From positions 1 through 64,000 of the forward strand of contig WHVA01000178.1 of NCBI GenBank assembly GCA_015179125.1: DNA of 64,000 bases, in the 5' to 3' direction. The position numbers were made by a program, and so were the translations under genes. The notes under the pieces were generated by a model. That model saw nothing but the letters and a program-made list of their open reading frames with translations. It had not been told where the DNA came from and did not search any database. Positions 45,382 to 57,061 of the stretch are shown here, piece by piece. Numbering within the stretch: position 1 is the stretch's first letter; every line of letters begins with the position of its first letter. The stretch comes from Gautieria morchelliformis (taxonomy: Eukaryota > Basidiomycota > Agaricomycetes > Gomphales > Gomphaceae).

Positions 45382-46140
45382 ATATCCTACTTACTGTACA
45401 GCTATTTTTGTCCTCCGATATTGTTGTCGGCGATGTTCAAGAGACACGTGAGACACATCGTATATACACTTGTTGACGTGTTTAGCCCACCTTTCGTTGC
45501 CTCCTAGCCACCACTACACTATACCCACATATGCCTGCTCGGCCACCACGTTGTCCGCCTTGCCTCTGCCCCTCCCTTCCTCGTCTTCATTGCCTAGCAT
45601 CGAGCACTCCGAGCCCACCAATGCCATACATCACGTTTGTTACTGGTGGGCTCGGAGTGCACGTGCACGGTGGAATTAGGTGCGTCTCTCAACGACCTCG
45701 CCGTTCTCGCAGTATGCGTTCAAATTTCTCCCTTCATCCATCCGACGCTTATTGTCACTACACTCTTCATCCCATCTCTCTCATACTCTCTGCTCTGTCC
45801 ACTTTCTCTGGCTAAAGTTTCCACTGCATTTTCCACAAGTTTCCACTGAAAGTTCGCCAGATGCTGTCAAGGAGTCATACCTGTGGTATGAAAGTCTACC
45901 AGTTTCCATGGAAATAGTATGAGTGTTGATCTCCTCCTGCCCTCTTCAGGCTATCAGCACGAATTGCGACCTGGGAAATATTGGGTGTAGAACGGCGCTC
46001 ACCGCTTTCTGCCGGGGAGGGCTGGATCGGGCCCGAGGTCCCTCCCAACTGTACAATTCCCCGACTCGTTTGGCCGCGGTATGTGATATTGTTAGGGTGC
46101 GCATTTATTCATTTTATTGTAATCTGCCATGGTTGTGTTT
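45382..46140. other. Spacer with a 17-bp hairpin
   Basis: No supported gene. gcactccgagcccacca (45604-45620) is inverted at 45644-45660 around a 23-nt loop. Confidence 0.45.
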
Positions 46141-46882
46141 GAACGCACGGCTGAGCGTTCCGTACTAACGCCGAATACCGCAATGCAGATCCTGAACCGG
46201 CGAATAACGGGGAGACCTCGACTTATCACGAGAACCCAGAAGATAAGAGTACTGGACTGCGGATGACACAAATACATGCATATATATCACTCAGACACCC
46301 TCGCCATGACTGACGGTTCGCATAACATTCCACCCTCCAGAGAGGGCAAGGGCCATCGTTACCCTCGCTTCCATACTGACTGTTCTTCTCTTCGCTGCTA
46401 TCCCGGAACTATTCAGGGGGTGGCCACGATGAGAATATATGTATGTGCCTGTTTTGTCGAGGGTGTCGGATCGCGTCCTCTGATAATTGGGTCATTCGTC
46501 ATCATTCACTTATGCGACGTCTATCAGCAGTCTGGCTTCTCTCACATTTACCAGCCACGTCAGGGCCAGCGCTCAGGTGTAATGTGTAATTCGGCGGCTT
46601 TCTATCAGCAGCGTCTTTATCTATACCCACCCCACTCCCTCTCCTCCTCTGCTCTTCCTCCTCAATGTTTCCCGCCAATGTGAGTATGCGTACCCATGTC
46701 CTGTGTATCTCGAAGTCCCAGCTAGCCTGCGGCCTCCGTGTGTCACACCCGTCTGGTATCTATGTTCTAGAGAGACCAGTACACGGCGGTCTCTACTCTA
46801 CTCTGAATTTTCTTTTCGTTTTTGTACCTTTCTGATTTACCGCTCGCTCGCACTAGGCTCATCACCACCGTAATACGATGGT

Positions 46883-46933
46883 CGGTGTGGAGGCTGATGA
46901 ATACGGTGACCGTATTCATCAGCCTCCACACCG
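46883..46933. repeat. Palindrome P1
   Basis: 25-bp perfect arms around a single base; centre at 46908. Confidence 0.95.
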
Positions 46934-47056
46934 CGCAAAGTTAGATTAGTGATGGGCACGGCCTGGCTTGGCCTGAAAGCCGTGGCTTTGGCCTGGCTCG
47001 CCCTGGCTTTGGCTTGCTAAAAACCTGAGCCAGGCCATTAGCACTTGGCCTGGCTC

Positions 47057-47125
47057 TGGCGGCGGGAGATATCGGGACGTGACATCTAACAGTTAGATAT
47101 CACGTCCCGATATCTCCCGCCGCCA
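47057..47125. repeat. Palindrome P2
   Basis: 34-bp arms, one mismatch, single-base centre at 47091. Contains gagatatcgggacgtga and its inverse. Confidence 0.95.
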
Positions 47126-47215
47126 TGTCGCAGTTGGCGGTGTGACGCCTTTGCAAGAGTGCGAGATCACTCGAACACCACCACGCCCGTCCGCCTCGGT
47201 GATCGTTCCCGAGCT

Positions 47216-47263
47216 ACCTTCTTGAGCACCAGCATCGAGTTCGATGCTGGTGCTAAAGAAGGT
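47216..47263. repeat. Palindrome P3
   Basis: 23-bp arms with one mismatch around a 2-nt centre. Confidence 0.93.
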
Positions 47264-47361
47264 CGCTTTTCCTATGCGAGTCATTGATGACAGCCACGCT
47301 AATATCCTACCTACTTGATAACAGATCACCATCTACGGTCGCACAATCGCTGGAGATGATT

Positions 47362-47401
47362 TGGGTAATAAACCCGATTAATTTATCGGGTTTATTACCC
47401 A
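47362..47401. repeat. Palindrome P4
   Basis: 17-bp perfect arms (tgggtaataaacccgat and its inverse) around a 6-nt centre. Confidence 0.93.
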
Positions 47402-47599
47402 TGGAAGATATCCCTTGTCTGAGTCGTGTATGTCTCCCACACTTAACCACAATGTTGTGCTCTGCTCATTTATGCAATAGGGTGATGGGCACGGTGGCCT
47501 GGGCCCCAAGCGGCCAAAAGACCGAGCCGCGCCGTGCGCCGGGCTTCCGGGCCTGGCTCGAGTTTTGACAAGCTCGAGCCGAGCTTCATGCCATGAAGC

Positions 47600-47790
47600 C
47601 GCGGCCTCATAGGCGCCCGCTGCCACCGGGGCCGCCCAGCGCTTCTCTCTTCTCCTTACCATCGCCCCCGTCAGCGCGTTGAAAGTCCCGCCCCTGTCCA
47701 ACGCAAGGTTGAACACCGCGCTCGGCCCGACGCACGTACGGGTACTTGCTGAGGTACGCGAGGAACTGCAGTGAGAGCAGCACGCGGTAG
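47600..47790 (-). pseudogene. Possible captured fragment of a MUB1/SamB-like gene
   Basis: The minus strand encodes V-L-L-S-L-Q-F-L-A-Y-L-S-K-Y-P-Y-V-R, which I associate with the fungal MYND-finger protein family MUB1/SamB. The following residues do not match that family in this frame, and the MYND finger is absent. It sits inside the foldback element, so it would be a captured exon piece. This rests on recall of the family, not a search. Confidence 0.35.
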
Positions 47791-48003
47791 GGCCTTGCTC
47801 CTCTGCGTGCATGCGCGGGTGGGGGTGGGGCTTGGGCGTGGGCTTGGGCGTGGGCATGGGCGTGCACATGCGGCTGCGTGGGGTGGGCGTGCTGGTGTGG
47901 CTGCTGCCGCCGCCGCGCGTGGTGGTGCTGCGTGCGCATGGCTGGTGCAGATGCAATATAAATCGGTAACGGCGCATTAGCGCCATTCCCCGACTCATTT
48001 AGA

Positions 48004-48074
48004 ACGTCGCCGGCCCTTTGTCTCCGTCTTGGAGTAAACTTTACTCCAAGACGGAGACTAAGGGCCGGCGACGT
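48004..48074. repeat. Palindrome P5
   Basis: 35-bp arms with one mismatch around a single base at 48039; the longest of the set. Confidence 0.95.
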
Positions 48075-48123
48075 CGGAAAGCGAGGAAGGGCAAGGAACT
48101 TCCCATACATCATCCACCGAACA

Positions 48124-48429
48124 CAGGTGGCTCTACATGATGGGTTACGTGTCGGTAAGTTTTTCTCGAAGCAGACTTTAGTCATGACGAATGATCCAAT
48201 TATCAGAGGACGCGATGCGGCGCCCTCGACAAAACAGACACATACATATATTCTCGTCGTGGCCATCCCCGGACGCTGAGGTAGCTCTACGTGATGAGCT
48301 ATGTGTCGGTAAGTTTTCCTTGAAGCAGACTTTAGTCATGACGAATGATCCAATTATCAGAGGACGCAGTGCGACACCCTCGACACACACGACATACACA
48401 TGTATTCTCGTCGTGGCCACCCCCTGGCG
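48124..48429. repeat. Two-copy 153-bp direct repeat
   Basis: Units at 48124-48276 and 48277-48429 share gcagactttagtcatgacg, gatccaattatcagaggacg and atattctcgtcgtggcca-like tracts. Both are part of, or derived from, the right arm of the foldback element. Confidence 0.85.
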
Positions 48430-48692
48430 AGATAGCCGCGAAGAGAAGAACAGTCAGCATGCAAGCGGGGGTAACGATGGCCCTTGACCTGTGGGGGGTG
48501 GAATGTTATGCGAACAGTCAGTCTTGGCGGGGGTGTCTGAGTGATATATATGCATGTATTTGTGTCATCGGCAGTCCAGTACTCTTACCTTCTGTGTTCT
48601 CGTGATAAGTCGGGGTCTCTCCGTTAATTCGCCAGTTCAGGGTCTGCATCATCCAGTATTCGCCATCTACGGTAACGCTCAGTCGTGCGTTC

Positions 48693-50050
48693 CAATTTTG
48701 TGAGATCGGTCGTGAAATCGGTCCCGCATTCCGCCACGAACTCTGCGAGTTCGTGAATTCCACAACCTTGCGAAAGCAGCCTCGAACCTCTGTTCCCAAC
48801 AAACACGCTCGCGCATTCGTCTGTGAACGCGGTCCCACACTCGGTGCCCATGGTGCTGTATGCAGCTGACATCCAGTATGTAACTTACCTTACTACGTGG
48901 CTCCAGCAATATAGCTGTCTGATAAAGGATCGGAGGGGCCACAAGCAGCTTCGCATCGGGTGTCCTAGACGTGGATGATCGTCAACAGCAGCATTATATA
49001 TATAATGATGACTTGGCCTTAGTTCCGGATTGGACATCATGCATCAGGATTATCAGCGGCTGCTTTTCAGCTAAACGGAAGGGATGCTGTTTGTCCACAA
49101 GAATACTGCCAGTGTAGCATGGTTCAACATGTGTATGACCCTTTCACCATTGTTGGAATCATATTGGCGCTGCTCTGTAGATATAAGTACATTGACTACC
49201 ACGCGAAATTGACCCGTCTGGAATTACAATGCAGTCATGGTTGGAATCTCCCCCCGACATATCTTCGCTGTTGCGAACGGAGTGAGGGTAAGGTTAAATA
49301 CGCCGCCAATGCATGTGCTGGGACTCTGAGGAGGGGGGGCTGCCGCCTTGACAACCGCTCATTCGATGTTGCACGCTTTCGCAGTGAGCTTGACAGGCTG
49401 TGCGCCTGATGCTCAGGCATAATAAGACATTGCAGATATCTGGGCTGGCTTGTCGCTGACAGTCAGTGTCGTCGGATCAATAGCAATATGAAAGGCGTCA
49501 TACAATTGGGTGTGATGGCGGGAAATAGCCTGTCTGTATCGTTCAGAGCTTGCGGGTTTCTGTACGCCAATGTGGGTTTGTGTGGAAATATACATATCAT
49601 AGTGCCACGAGAATGTTGATGTGTCGTTGTGCGACATTTCGTGATTGCCGTATTGCACTTGGGATGCTTACCTTGAGGCGACATGCAGCCGTACCTCGCG
49701 CTAGGCGTGGACTGAAGGGCACCGGGGATGCAGTTACAGCCACATTGGAATGTATGGATTAGGTATCGGACGGTTGGGAGGTGTTCCGAGATGAAGCTCA
49801 GGTAGCGTGGATCATAACGTATTTTCGTTGCAGTTTTACGGGAAAGTACTGTATCATGTGAGCTTTGAATTGAAGTGCGGCGCGTACCAGAGCAACGGAA
49901 CCAGTGGTGGTTTTTGGTTCGTGAATGGATAGAACCTACCTGTTAATTTTAATGACTTGGATCTGTTGAAAGTTTCCATATTGCGGTACGTACCCGGGTT
50001 GCGGCAGCCGATTGCATAATCAGACACTCATCTCGCACTCATCATTGGAC
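48693..50050. other. Spacer without a confident gene
   Basis: Short frames only (for example plus 49119-49409). None has a recognisable motif or clear splice structure. Confidence 0.4.
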
Positions 50051-50869
50051 TTACGCTGTCAAATATTTCACGAGGGATCCACAAATCATGAGGAACACCC
50101 GGTAATTGCTCGCGGCACGAAAAATCTGGCAATCTACAGCGTGATTTGATAGCACATGAGCGTGGAAAACACCTGCCAGCTTGATGCACCTGCCAGCTCG
50201 TTCGAACGGCGTTTGGCGAGACTCTGATACCCTAACGATGCAGGTGGCCACTGGAATAGTACGTGCAGCATCACCATATAAGTGTCCAGGATATCCACTC
50301 TCTTCGAGTAACGCTCCCATCGGGCAGCTGTAGGTAAGTATACTGATGGACTATGGGCCATGCCCGACGGTTGGCTCCTCGTCCACGGCTCTCGTCCGTT
50401 CGAATCCTCCTCTGCTCGCAGTGGCCCCTCGCAATGACCAACCGCCTCGAAGTTCTCTGGGTATCCAGGCTCAAATTGGGCTGCGGGACCGAGGATATAA
50501 GTTTGTTAGTATTGCGAGGGCTGTTACCCCCGTGAGCTGTCGGGCCTTGGGGCCTCTCTGCTCTTGATCGCCTTCGTCTTGCGCACTCCCGGTTGACGGC
50601 GGCTTCGAGCCGGGTGGGATGGGGAGCGACGGGGTGGCTGTGTGTGGCCTAGCTCTAAGAGGTCGTAATTTGAGATGGCAGTAGTCGTCCTGAAGATGAA
50701 GCTCTTGAAGGCCAGGTAGCAACGTCCACGGGAAGTGAACACTGCGAGGCGAAGGATTAGAAACAGGAATGATGGGCGACCACTGTCGACCAGATAGGAG
50801 CAGAGTAGCAGCGAAGCTGGTTGACAAATCATGCTCTCGCTCTCGCTGAGCGGTGCCCGGAGCAGTCAT
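50051..50869 (-). CDS. Hypothetical minus-strand coding region
   Basis: Two overlapping minus-strand frames look gene-like: 50869-50471, proline/arginine-rich from an ATG, and 50320-50051, containing C-I-K-L-A-G-V-F-H-A-H-V-L. A donor-like ggggtaacagcc lies between them. I could not establish a consistent splice path and recognise no domain. It is divergent from, and close to, the TPR-CHAT gene. Confidence 0.25.
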
Positions 50870-51193
50870 ACGGGTTGAGGACGTGAGCAGGACGTCAAAC
50901 GTTAAACTTTACCACGTCGCTTAGTAGTCGGCCGCTTGTTCGGGCATGCACTCTCTCTCCGAAGACCGTTGCATAGCAAATAACAAGTTACTTCTGGCAG
51001 CAGCTGTAGCAGGTGCTCAGTTGGAACCATGATATAGCGACTGGTGAACCTGGAGAATATCTTCAGCTGGATTGTGCTCGTTTCCAGCGCAAACTTAGAA
51101 TCGACGGATCCAGATCCCTGGAGCAACAAAATGAAGGCGTGGAAGATGCAATGAGCGCGCGTTTATTGGATGTCCCCTCGCACCTAGCTTGGC
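50870..51193. promoter_or_regulatory. Putative 5' region of the TPR-CHAT gene
   Basis: Intergenic sequence upstream of the proposed ATG at 51194. No TATA box or other defined element can be assigned. It may contain the 5' UTR. Confidence 0.25.
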
Positions 51194-54100
51194 ATGGACT
51201 ATAACAGCGACAATATTCCACTCAGGGTGCGTACTCTCCGACGATTGTCTATGGTTACTGAGTTCGAACTTGTGATTTCAGGATGAGCAGACATTAGGAA
51301 CTGCCGCCTCAGAACTAACCCTGCGAGGTGGCCTCGATCCTGTACGCCACAGCGACTTTTCTGAGAGGTTTTGGGCTAATCTCTCCGTTCTATCATGATA
51401 GTTTGATTCTCCAGGAAGACATGCCCGGAGTGCTGACCTAGTTGACAAAACATGCCAGTCGCACGCCGTCGCATCTTCTGATCCGCCAGAGACATCAACT
51501 CCATCTGAGACCGACGATCGGATAGAACGCGGTCATCAGGAAAGTGTGGAGGCCACGATTTCATGCTTCAGAGAAACACTTGTTGTGGAACCTACCCCGC
51601 ATTCTGATCCATCCACCTCCCTCGCCACCCTTGCAACGCAATTTAACGAGTCTGGTGAACAGGAAGACTTGAATTCTGCCATTTCACTTTATCGAGAGGC
51701 ACTCCACCTGCTCCCTGTACCGGACCCTCTCCGATCCTCCTCCCTCAGCGACCTCGCAGCTGCGCTCAAGACACGGTTTGAGCGGTCCGGTCGACACGAA
51801 GATCTGGAGGAGGCGATTTCATTGCATCGAGAAGCACTCGAGCTGCGACTTGCACCGGATCCTCTCCGATCCTCCTCCCTCAACAACATCGCATCTGCGC
51901 TCTCGACGCGGTTTGGGCAGTCCGGTCGACACGAAGACCTGGAGGAGGCGATTTCATTGCATCGAGAAGCACTCGAGCTGCTACCTGCACCGCATCCTCT
52001 CCGACCCTCCTCCCTCAACAACATCGCAACTACGCTCTTGAAACGGTACGAGCAGTCCGGTCGACACGAAGACCTGGAGGAGGCGATTTCATTGCATCGA
52101 GAAGCACTCGAGCTGTTCCCTGCACCGCATCCTCTCCGACCCTCCTCCCTCAACAACATCGCAACTACGCTCTTGAAACGGTACGAGCAGTCCGGTCGAC
52201 ACGAAGACCTGGAGGAGGCTATTTCATTGCATCGAGAAGCTCTCGATCTGCTCCCTGCACCGCATCCTCTCCGATCCTCCTTCCTCAACAACATCGCATA
52301 TGCGCTCAAGACACGGTTTGAGCGGTCCGGTCGACACGAAGACTTGGAGGAGGCGATTTCATTGCATCGAGAAGCACTCGAGCTGTTCCCTGCACCGCAT
52401 CCTCTCCGATCCGCCTCCCTCAACAACATTGCAAATGCGCTCTCGACACGGTTTGAGCAGTCCGGTCGACATGAAGACCTGGAGGAGGCGATTTCATTGC
52501 ATCGAGAAGCCCTCGAGCTGCGACCAGTACCGCATCCTTTCCGATCCTCCTCCCTCACCAACATCGCATATGCGCTCTGGACACGGTTTGAGCATTCTGG
52601 TCGACACGAAGACCTGGAGGAGGCGATTTCATTGCACCGAGATGCACTTGAGCTGGTCCCTGCACCGCATCCTCTCCGATCCTTCTCCCTCAACAACATC
52701 GCATCTGCGCTCAAGACACGGTTTGAGCAGTCCGGTCAACATGAAGACCTGGAGGAGGCGATTTCATTGCATCGAGAAGCACTCGAGTTGCGACCAGCAC
52801 CGCATCCTCTCCGACCCTCCTCCCTCAACAACATCGCATCTGCGCTCTCGACACGGTTTGAGCAGTCCTGTCGACCCGAAGACCTGGAGGAGGCGATTTC
52901 ATTGCATCGAGAAGCACTCGAGCTGTTCCCTGCACCGCATCCTCTCCGATCCTCCTCCCTCAACAACATCGCATCTGCGCTCTCGACACGGTTTGAGCAG
53001 TCCGGTCGACACGAAGACCTGGAGGAGGTGATTTCATTGCATCGAGAAGCACTCGAGCTGGTCCCTGCACCGCATCCTCTCCGATCCTCCTCCCTCAACA
53101 ACATCGCAAATGCGCTCTGGACACGGTTTAACCAGTCCGGTCGACACGAAGACCTGGAGGAGGCGATTTCATTGCATCGAGAAGCACTCGAGCTGTTCCC
53201 TGCACCGCATCCTGGTCGATCCACCTCCCTCAGCAACATTGCAACTGCGCTCTCGACACGGTTTGAGCAGTCCGGTCGACACGAAGACCTGGAGGAGGCG
53301 ATTTCATTGCATCGAGAAGCACTCGAGCTGCTCCCTGCACCGCATCCTCTCCGATCCTACCCCCTCCACAACATCGCATCTGCGCTCTGGACACGGTTTA
53401 AGCAGTCCGGTCGACACGAGGACCTGGAGGAGGCGATTTCATTGCATCGAGAAGCACTTGAGCTGCGACCTGCACCGCATCTTTTCCGATCCTCCTCCCT
53501 CAACGACCTCGCATCTGCGCTCTCGACGCGGTTTAAGCAGTCCGGTCAACATGAAGACCTGGAGGAGGCGATTTCATTGCATCGAGAAGCACTCGAGCTG
53601 CTCCCTGCACCGCATCCTCTCCGATCCTACCCCCTCCACAACATCGCATCTGCGCTCTGGACACGGTTTGAGCAGTCCGGTCGACATGAAGACCTGGAGG
53701 AGGCGATTTCATTGCATCGAGAAGCATTTGAGCTGTTCCCTGCACCGTATCCTCTCCGATCCGCCTCCCTCAACAACATCGCATCTGCGCTCAAGACACG
53801 GTTTGAGCAGTCCGGTCGACACGAAGACCTGGAGGAGGCGATTTCATTGCATCGAGAAGCACTTGAGCTGGTCCCAGCACCGCATCCTCTCCGATCCTCC
53901 TTCCTCAACAACATCGCATCTGCGCTCTGGACACGGTTTGAGCAGTCCGGTCGACACGAAGACCTGGAGGAGGCAATTTCATTGCATCGAGAAGCACTCG
54001 AGCTGTTCCCTGCACCGCATCCTGGTCGATCCACCTCCCTCAGCAACATTGCATCTGCGCTCAAGACACGGTTTGAGCAGTCCGGTCGACATGAAGACCT

Positions 54101-56233
54101 GGAGGAGGCAATTTCATTGCATCGAGAAGCACTCGAGCTGCTCCCTGCACCGCATCCTCTCCGATCCTCCTCCCTCGACAGCATCGCAAATGCGCTCTGG
54201 ACACGGTTTAAGCAGTCCGGTCGACACGAAGACCTGGAGGAGGCGATTTTATTCTCTCAAGATGCACTACGTTTACTTGCGGCTGGTCATCCATCAACCT
54301 GCGTATATTCATCAAACCTCGGGCGTATATTTATCACAGCATACATCCATTCTAATGACTCAGGAGATCTCCAAAGTGCCATGGATGTTTTTCGGAAAGC
54401 AGTGGCATGTGAGACCTCCTCTGCATCTGAACGTTTTCGTGCAGCCAGGGTATGGGCAAGTCATGCACATTCAAGCCATGATTCGGCTTTGGACGCGTAT
54501 CAGGCTGCAATCGAGCTTCTACCCCGTCTGGCCATGCTAAGCCTGGATTTGTCCTCACGCCAGCAAGCCCTGACATCAGGCACTGACGGCTTGGCTTGTG
54601 CGGCTGCTGCTTGTGCAATTGAATCAGGTCAGTTCGAGAGAGCAGTCGAGCTACTCGAAGAAGGCCGTGCAGTATTTTGGTCGCAGGCCCTGCAGCTTCG
54701 TACGCCGATGACTGACCTTCGTAAAGTGGCACCAGGGCTTGAAGGAACACTAAGAGACATTTCACTCGCGCTTGAACAGGGCTCGCTTCGAGATGTGTCA
54801 CTGGACATGTCCAATATCTCACAGCAAAGGATGTCAATGGAGCGCGAGGCAGTTCGATTACGCCGTCTCAACGACAAATGGCTGGCAACTCTGGAAGAGG
54901 TGCGCCAGTTGAAAGGCTTTGAAGATTTCTTGCGCCCACGACGAATCTCCACACTGCTGGGTGCAGCAGTTGAGGGACCAGTGGTCATCCTCAATGCGAG
55001 CAAGGCTGGTTGCGCTGCCTTAATACTGACATCATTGAACGGCGTCCAGCATGTGCCGCTGGCACTGACTTTTGCTGATGTGACTGTACTCGTGGATCTC
55101 ATGCGAAATGCCACTGCACCAGGCCACCGACACCTGACCGGTTCTGCATCTATTCGAGCGCATGTTGATGGCCTTCTTCGACAGATTCTGTCTCCTACTA
55201 CCCTACAGCTAATGAGGCAGAGTTTGGAGAGCCGAGTCATGACACGAGTTCAAACCAATCATGAATGTAACGACTTCCAAATGGTCTTGGCTGTGCTGTG
55301 GCAGACAGTGGTGAGACCTGTTTTTCATACTCTTGGTTTAGAGGTTCGTTGTGTGTCATCTCACCACTGTTTCCCTACATGAGCTCATCCTTATTTGCAG
55401 AAATCCAATACACTACCCAACTTGTGGTGGTGCCCCACTGGGCCTTTTACTTTTCTTCCAATACATGCAGCAGGAATGTACCATGCTGGGGAGCTGCAGT
55501 GTGTTTCTGACTATGTGGTTTCATCATACACTCCGACTATCACCACACTTCTCAGTGATGTGCCCATTTCCAACCCCTTCAAGATGATGGTAGTTATTGA
55601 ACCCAACACACCCGGTCAAAGTGGGCTTCAATATACTGTTGATGAGCTACAAAGGATAGAGCGCCATGTGCCAGAGAAGGATTTGATTATATTCCAGTCT
55701 GCAAATGTGGAAGAAGTTGTTTTGCACCTCCCCACCACATCCGTTGCCCACTTTGCATGTCATGGGCAACAACATCCAGAGAATCCGCTTGAGAGTGCCT
55801 TGATGCTTCATGATGGCCTGCTGAAGGTGTCTCAAATAATGCAGCAGCCCACACCTAATGCACGACTGGCCTTCCTTGGTGCATGCCAGACTGCCACAGG
55901 TGATAAGACTCTTCCTGATGAAGCAATCCATCTAGCATCAACACTGTTGTTTGGTGGTTTTCAAGGAGTCATTGCAACCATGTGGTGAGTCAACCTGATT
56001 AGCCCTATATGCAGTGTCTGATGGTTTCTAGGTCTATTTCTGATGAGGATGGTCCAAAGGTTGCAGATGCATTCTACGAATACCTCTATAGAAAGAAGCC
56101 ATCTGCTGTCGCAGGCACATTTCAACCCGATACCAGAGAGGCTGCCCAAGCCCTCCATGTTGCCATTGACAAGTTGCGTTCCGAGGGGGTCTCATTCAAA
56201 CGTTGGGTGCCATTTATTCATATGGGGAGGTGA
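51194..56233 (+). CDS. TPR-CHAT protein (caspase-like protease domain after a TPR array)
   Basis: Five exons by my reading: 51194-51226, 51282-51367, 51419-55343, 55401-55984 and 56032-56233. All introns are GT...AG and 47-57 nt, and the phases agree, giving 4830 nt and 1609 residues. Residues about 115-980 are tetratricopeptide-type repeats: about 19 near-identical 44-residue units (S-G-R-H-E-D-L-E-E-A-I-S-L-H-R-E-A-L-E-L) plus diverged edge copies. The C-terminal CHAT domain holds H-F-A-C-H-G-Q with the catalytic-type His at about 1469. L-G-A-C-Q-T-A-T-G holds the Cys at about 1510, the His-Cys dyad of this caspase-clan family. CHAT proteins are peptidases in bacterial and some eukaryotic defence or death pathways; here the partner and substrate are unknown. 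There is no membrane segment, so probably cytosolic. No stop or frameshift was found, so the gene looks intact. The start codon is the least certain part. Confidence 0.85.
51640..54240 (+). repeat. 132-bp tandem repeat array coding the TPR units
   Basis: About 19-20 head-to-tail units of 132 bp (44 codons) with very high identity, including the invariant gacctggaggaggcgatttc tract. The period is a multiple of three, so all six frames stay open over long distances. Units 13 and 15 and units 12 and 18 share private variants, indicating block duplication or conversion. Confidence 0.95.
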
Positions 56234-57061
56234 GGTGGGGTGAGGGGTCGATGTGAATGCAACTGTGTGCCTTCCTATTCTCATGTGTGGTGGCATGTAA
56301 TTTATGGTGTATGGGTGAAGGCCACAGTATTATCGAGTGCAGAATGAGTCTCAATTGTAAAGTCACCTTGCCAGTTATGACCCTGTCCCATGCCAAGCTC
56401 TTCATATTGACCCCTTCCTCATCCCCTCCCTGTCAGGGAACCCCCTTCTGAGGCTATTTCTGAGCTTGGCTTGGGTCCTGAGCTGAGCCCCAGTTCTGCC
56501 ATGAGCACATCCCAAGGCTGAAATTGAGGTTCCAGACCTTTGGTTTTGGCAACCATCCAGGAGTGGTGTCAGGGTCATGTGCAGGGTCGTGCATATTAGG
56601 TGATTGCCATTGGTGTCAGTGGTGGAGCGGGTGTCCCTGACTTGGATCAGGGGCATGAGTTATATAGGTAGCATGCTGACCATGGGGATCCTCAGCTTTT
56701 CCTCTTTGGATCCTCCTCTGCCAGGTGAGTCACATGTAGATAGCCTTTTATTCATGTCTTTGGATTCTCCTCTGTGTTACGACATGATCCTTCAGAGGGA
56801 GGGTGACCAAGCTTGGGGGCAAAACCTGAGGCAAGGTCCAAAGTTACAGAGCGAGGTTCAAAGAGGGAAGTTGGAGAGGGACTTGGCTTCAGCTTGTGTG
56901 CTATGCCTGCCCTACCTACAAGTCCCAATTTCTTAGGCGAACGAATAAGAGATGAGGTTTGATTCAAGAGGCAAGTACTTAGAAACTAGCTAAGGATCAA
57001 AGGGGTACAATAGCCGATATTCAGACTGAGGAATAAGTTACAGGAGAGTGTATATATGGGC
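56234..57061. other. 3' flank of the TPR-CHAT gene
   Basis: No supported gene. About 56650-56780 (ggatcctcagcttttcctctttggat and following) resembles the 3' part of LTR B at a distance. Confidence 0.4.

Larger units (their letters stand above)
46141..48692. mobile_element. Foldback-like element with long inverted termini
   Basis: 46141-46503 is the inverted counterpart of about 48328-48692, with clear alignment over about 365 bp (for example cgacttatcacgagaac and acaaatacatgcatatatat on opposite strands). The inner part of the right arm is further duplicated as a 153-bp direct repeat (48124-48276, 48277-48429). Between the arms lie five long near-perfect palindromes, a low-complexity CTGG/GGCC tract and a gene-like fragment. 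No transposase is visible. It resembles a foldback or Pack-type non-autonomous element. A target duplication was not identified. Confidence 0.6.

Noticed and set aside
45531..45920. Plus-strand ORFs with V-T-G-G-L-G-V resembling a nucleotide-binding start
   Set aside because: The motif falls in the loop and arm of a hairpin; no downstream Rossmann features and alternative frames are equally open.
46480..48266. His/Ala/Pro-rich 200-codon minus-strand frames
   Set aside because: They span inverted-repeat arms, a palindrome and GC-rich low complexity; no consistent coding signal except the short MUB1-like piece.
50390..50430. tRNA-like B box (gttcgaatcc)
   Set aside because: No matching T stem, D arm or A box at the right distance.
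51640..54240. CRISPR-like regular array
   Set aside because: Units are contiguous coding repeats without unique spacers, in a spliced fungal gene.
52300..54540. Long open frames in other frames and on the minus strand inside the TPR array (up to 476 codons)
   Set aside because: They are shadows: the 132-bp repeat period is a multiple of three, so every frame stays open. Only the TPR frame joins in phase to the flanking exons and the CHAT domain.
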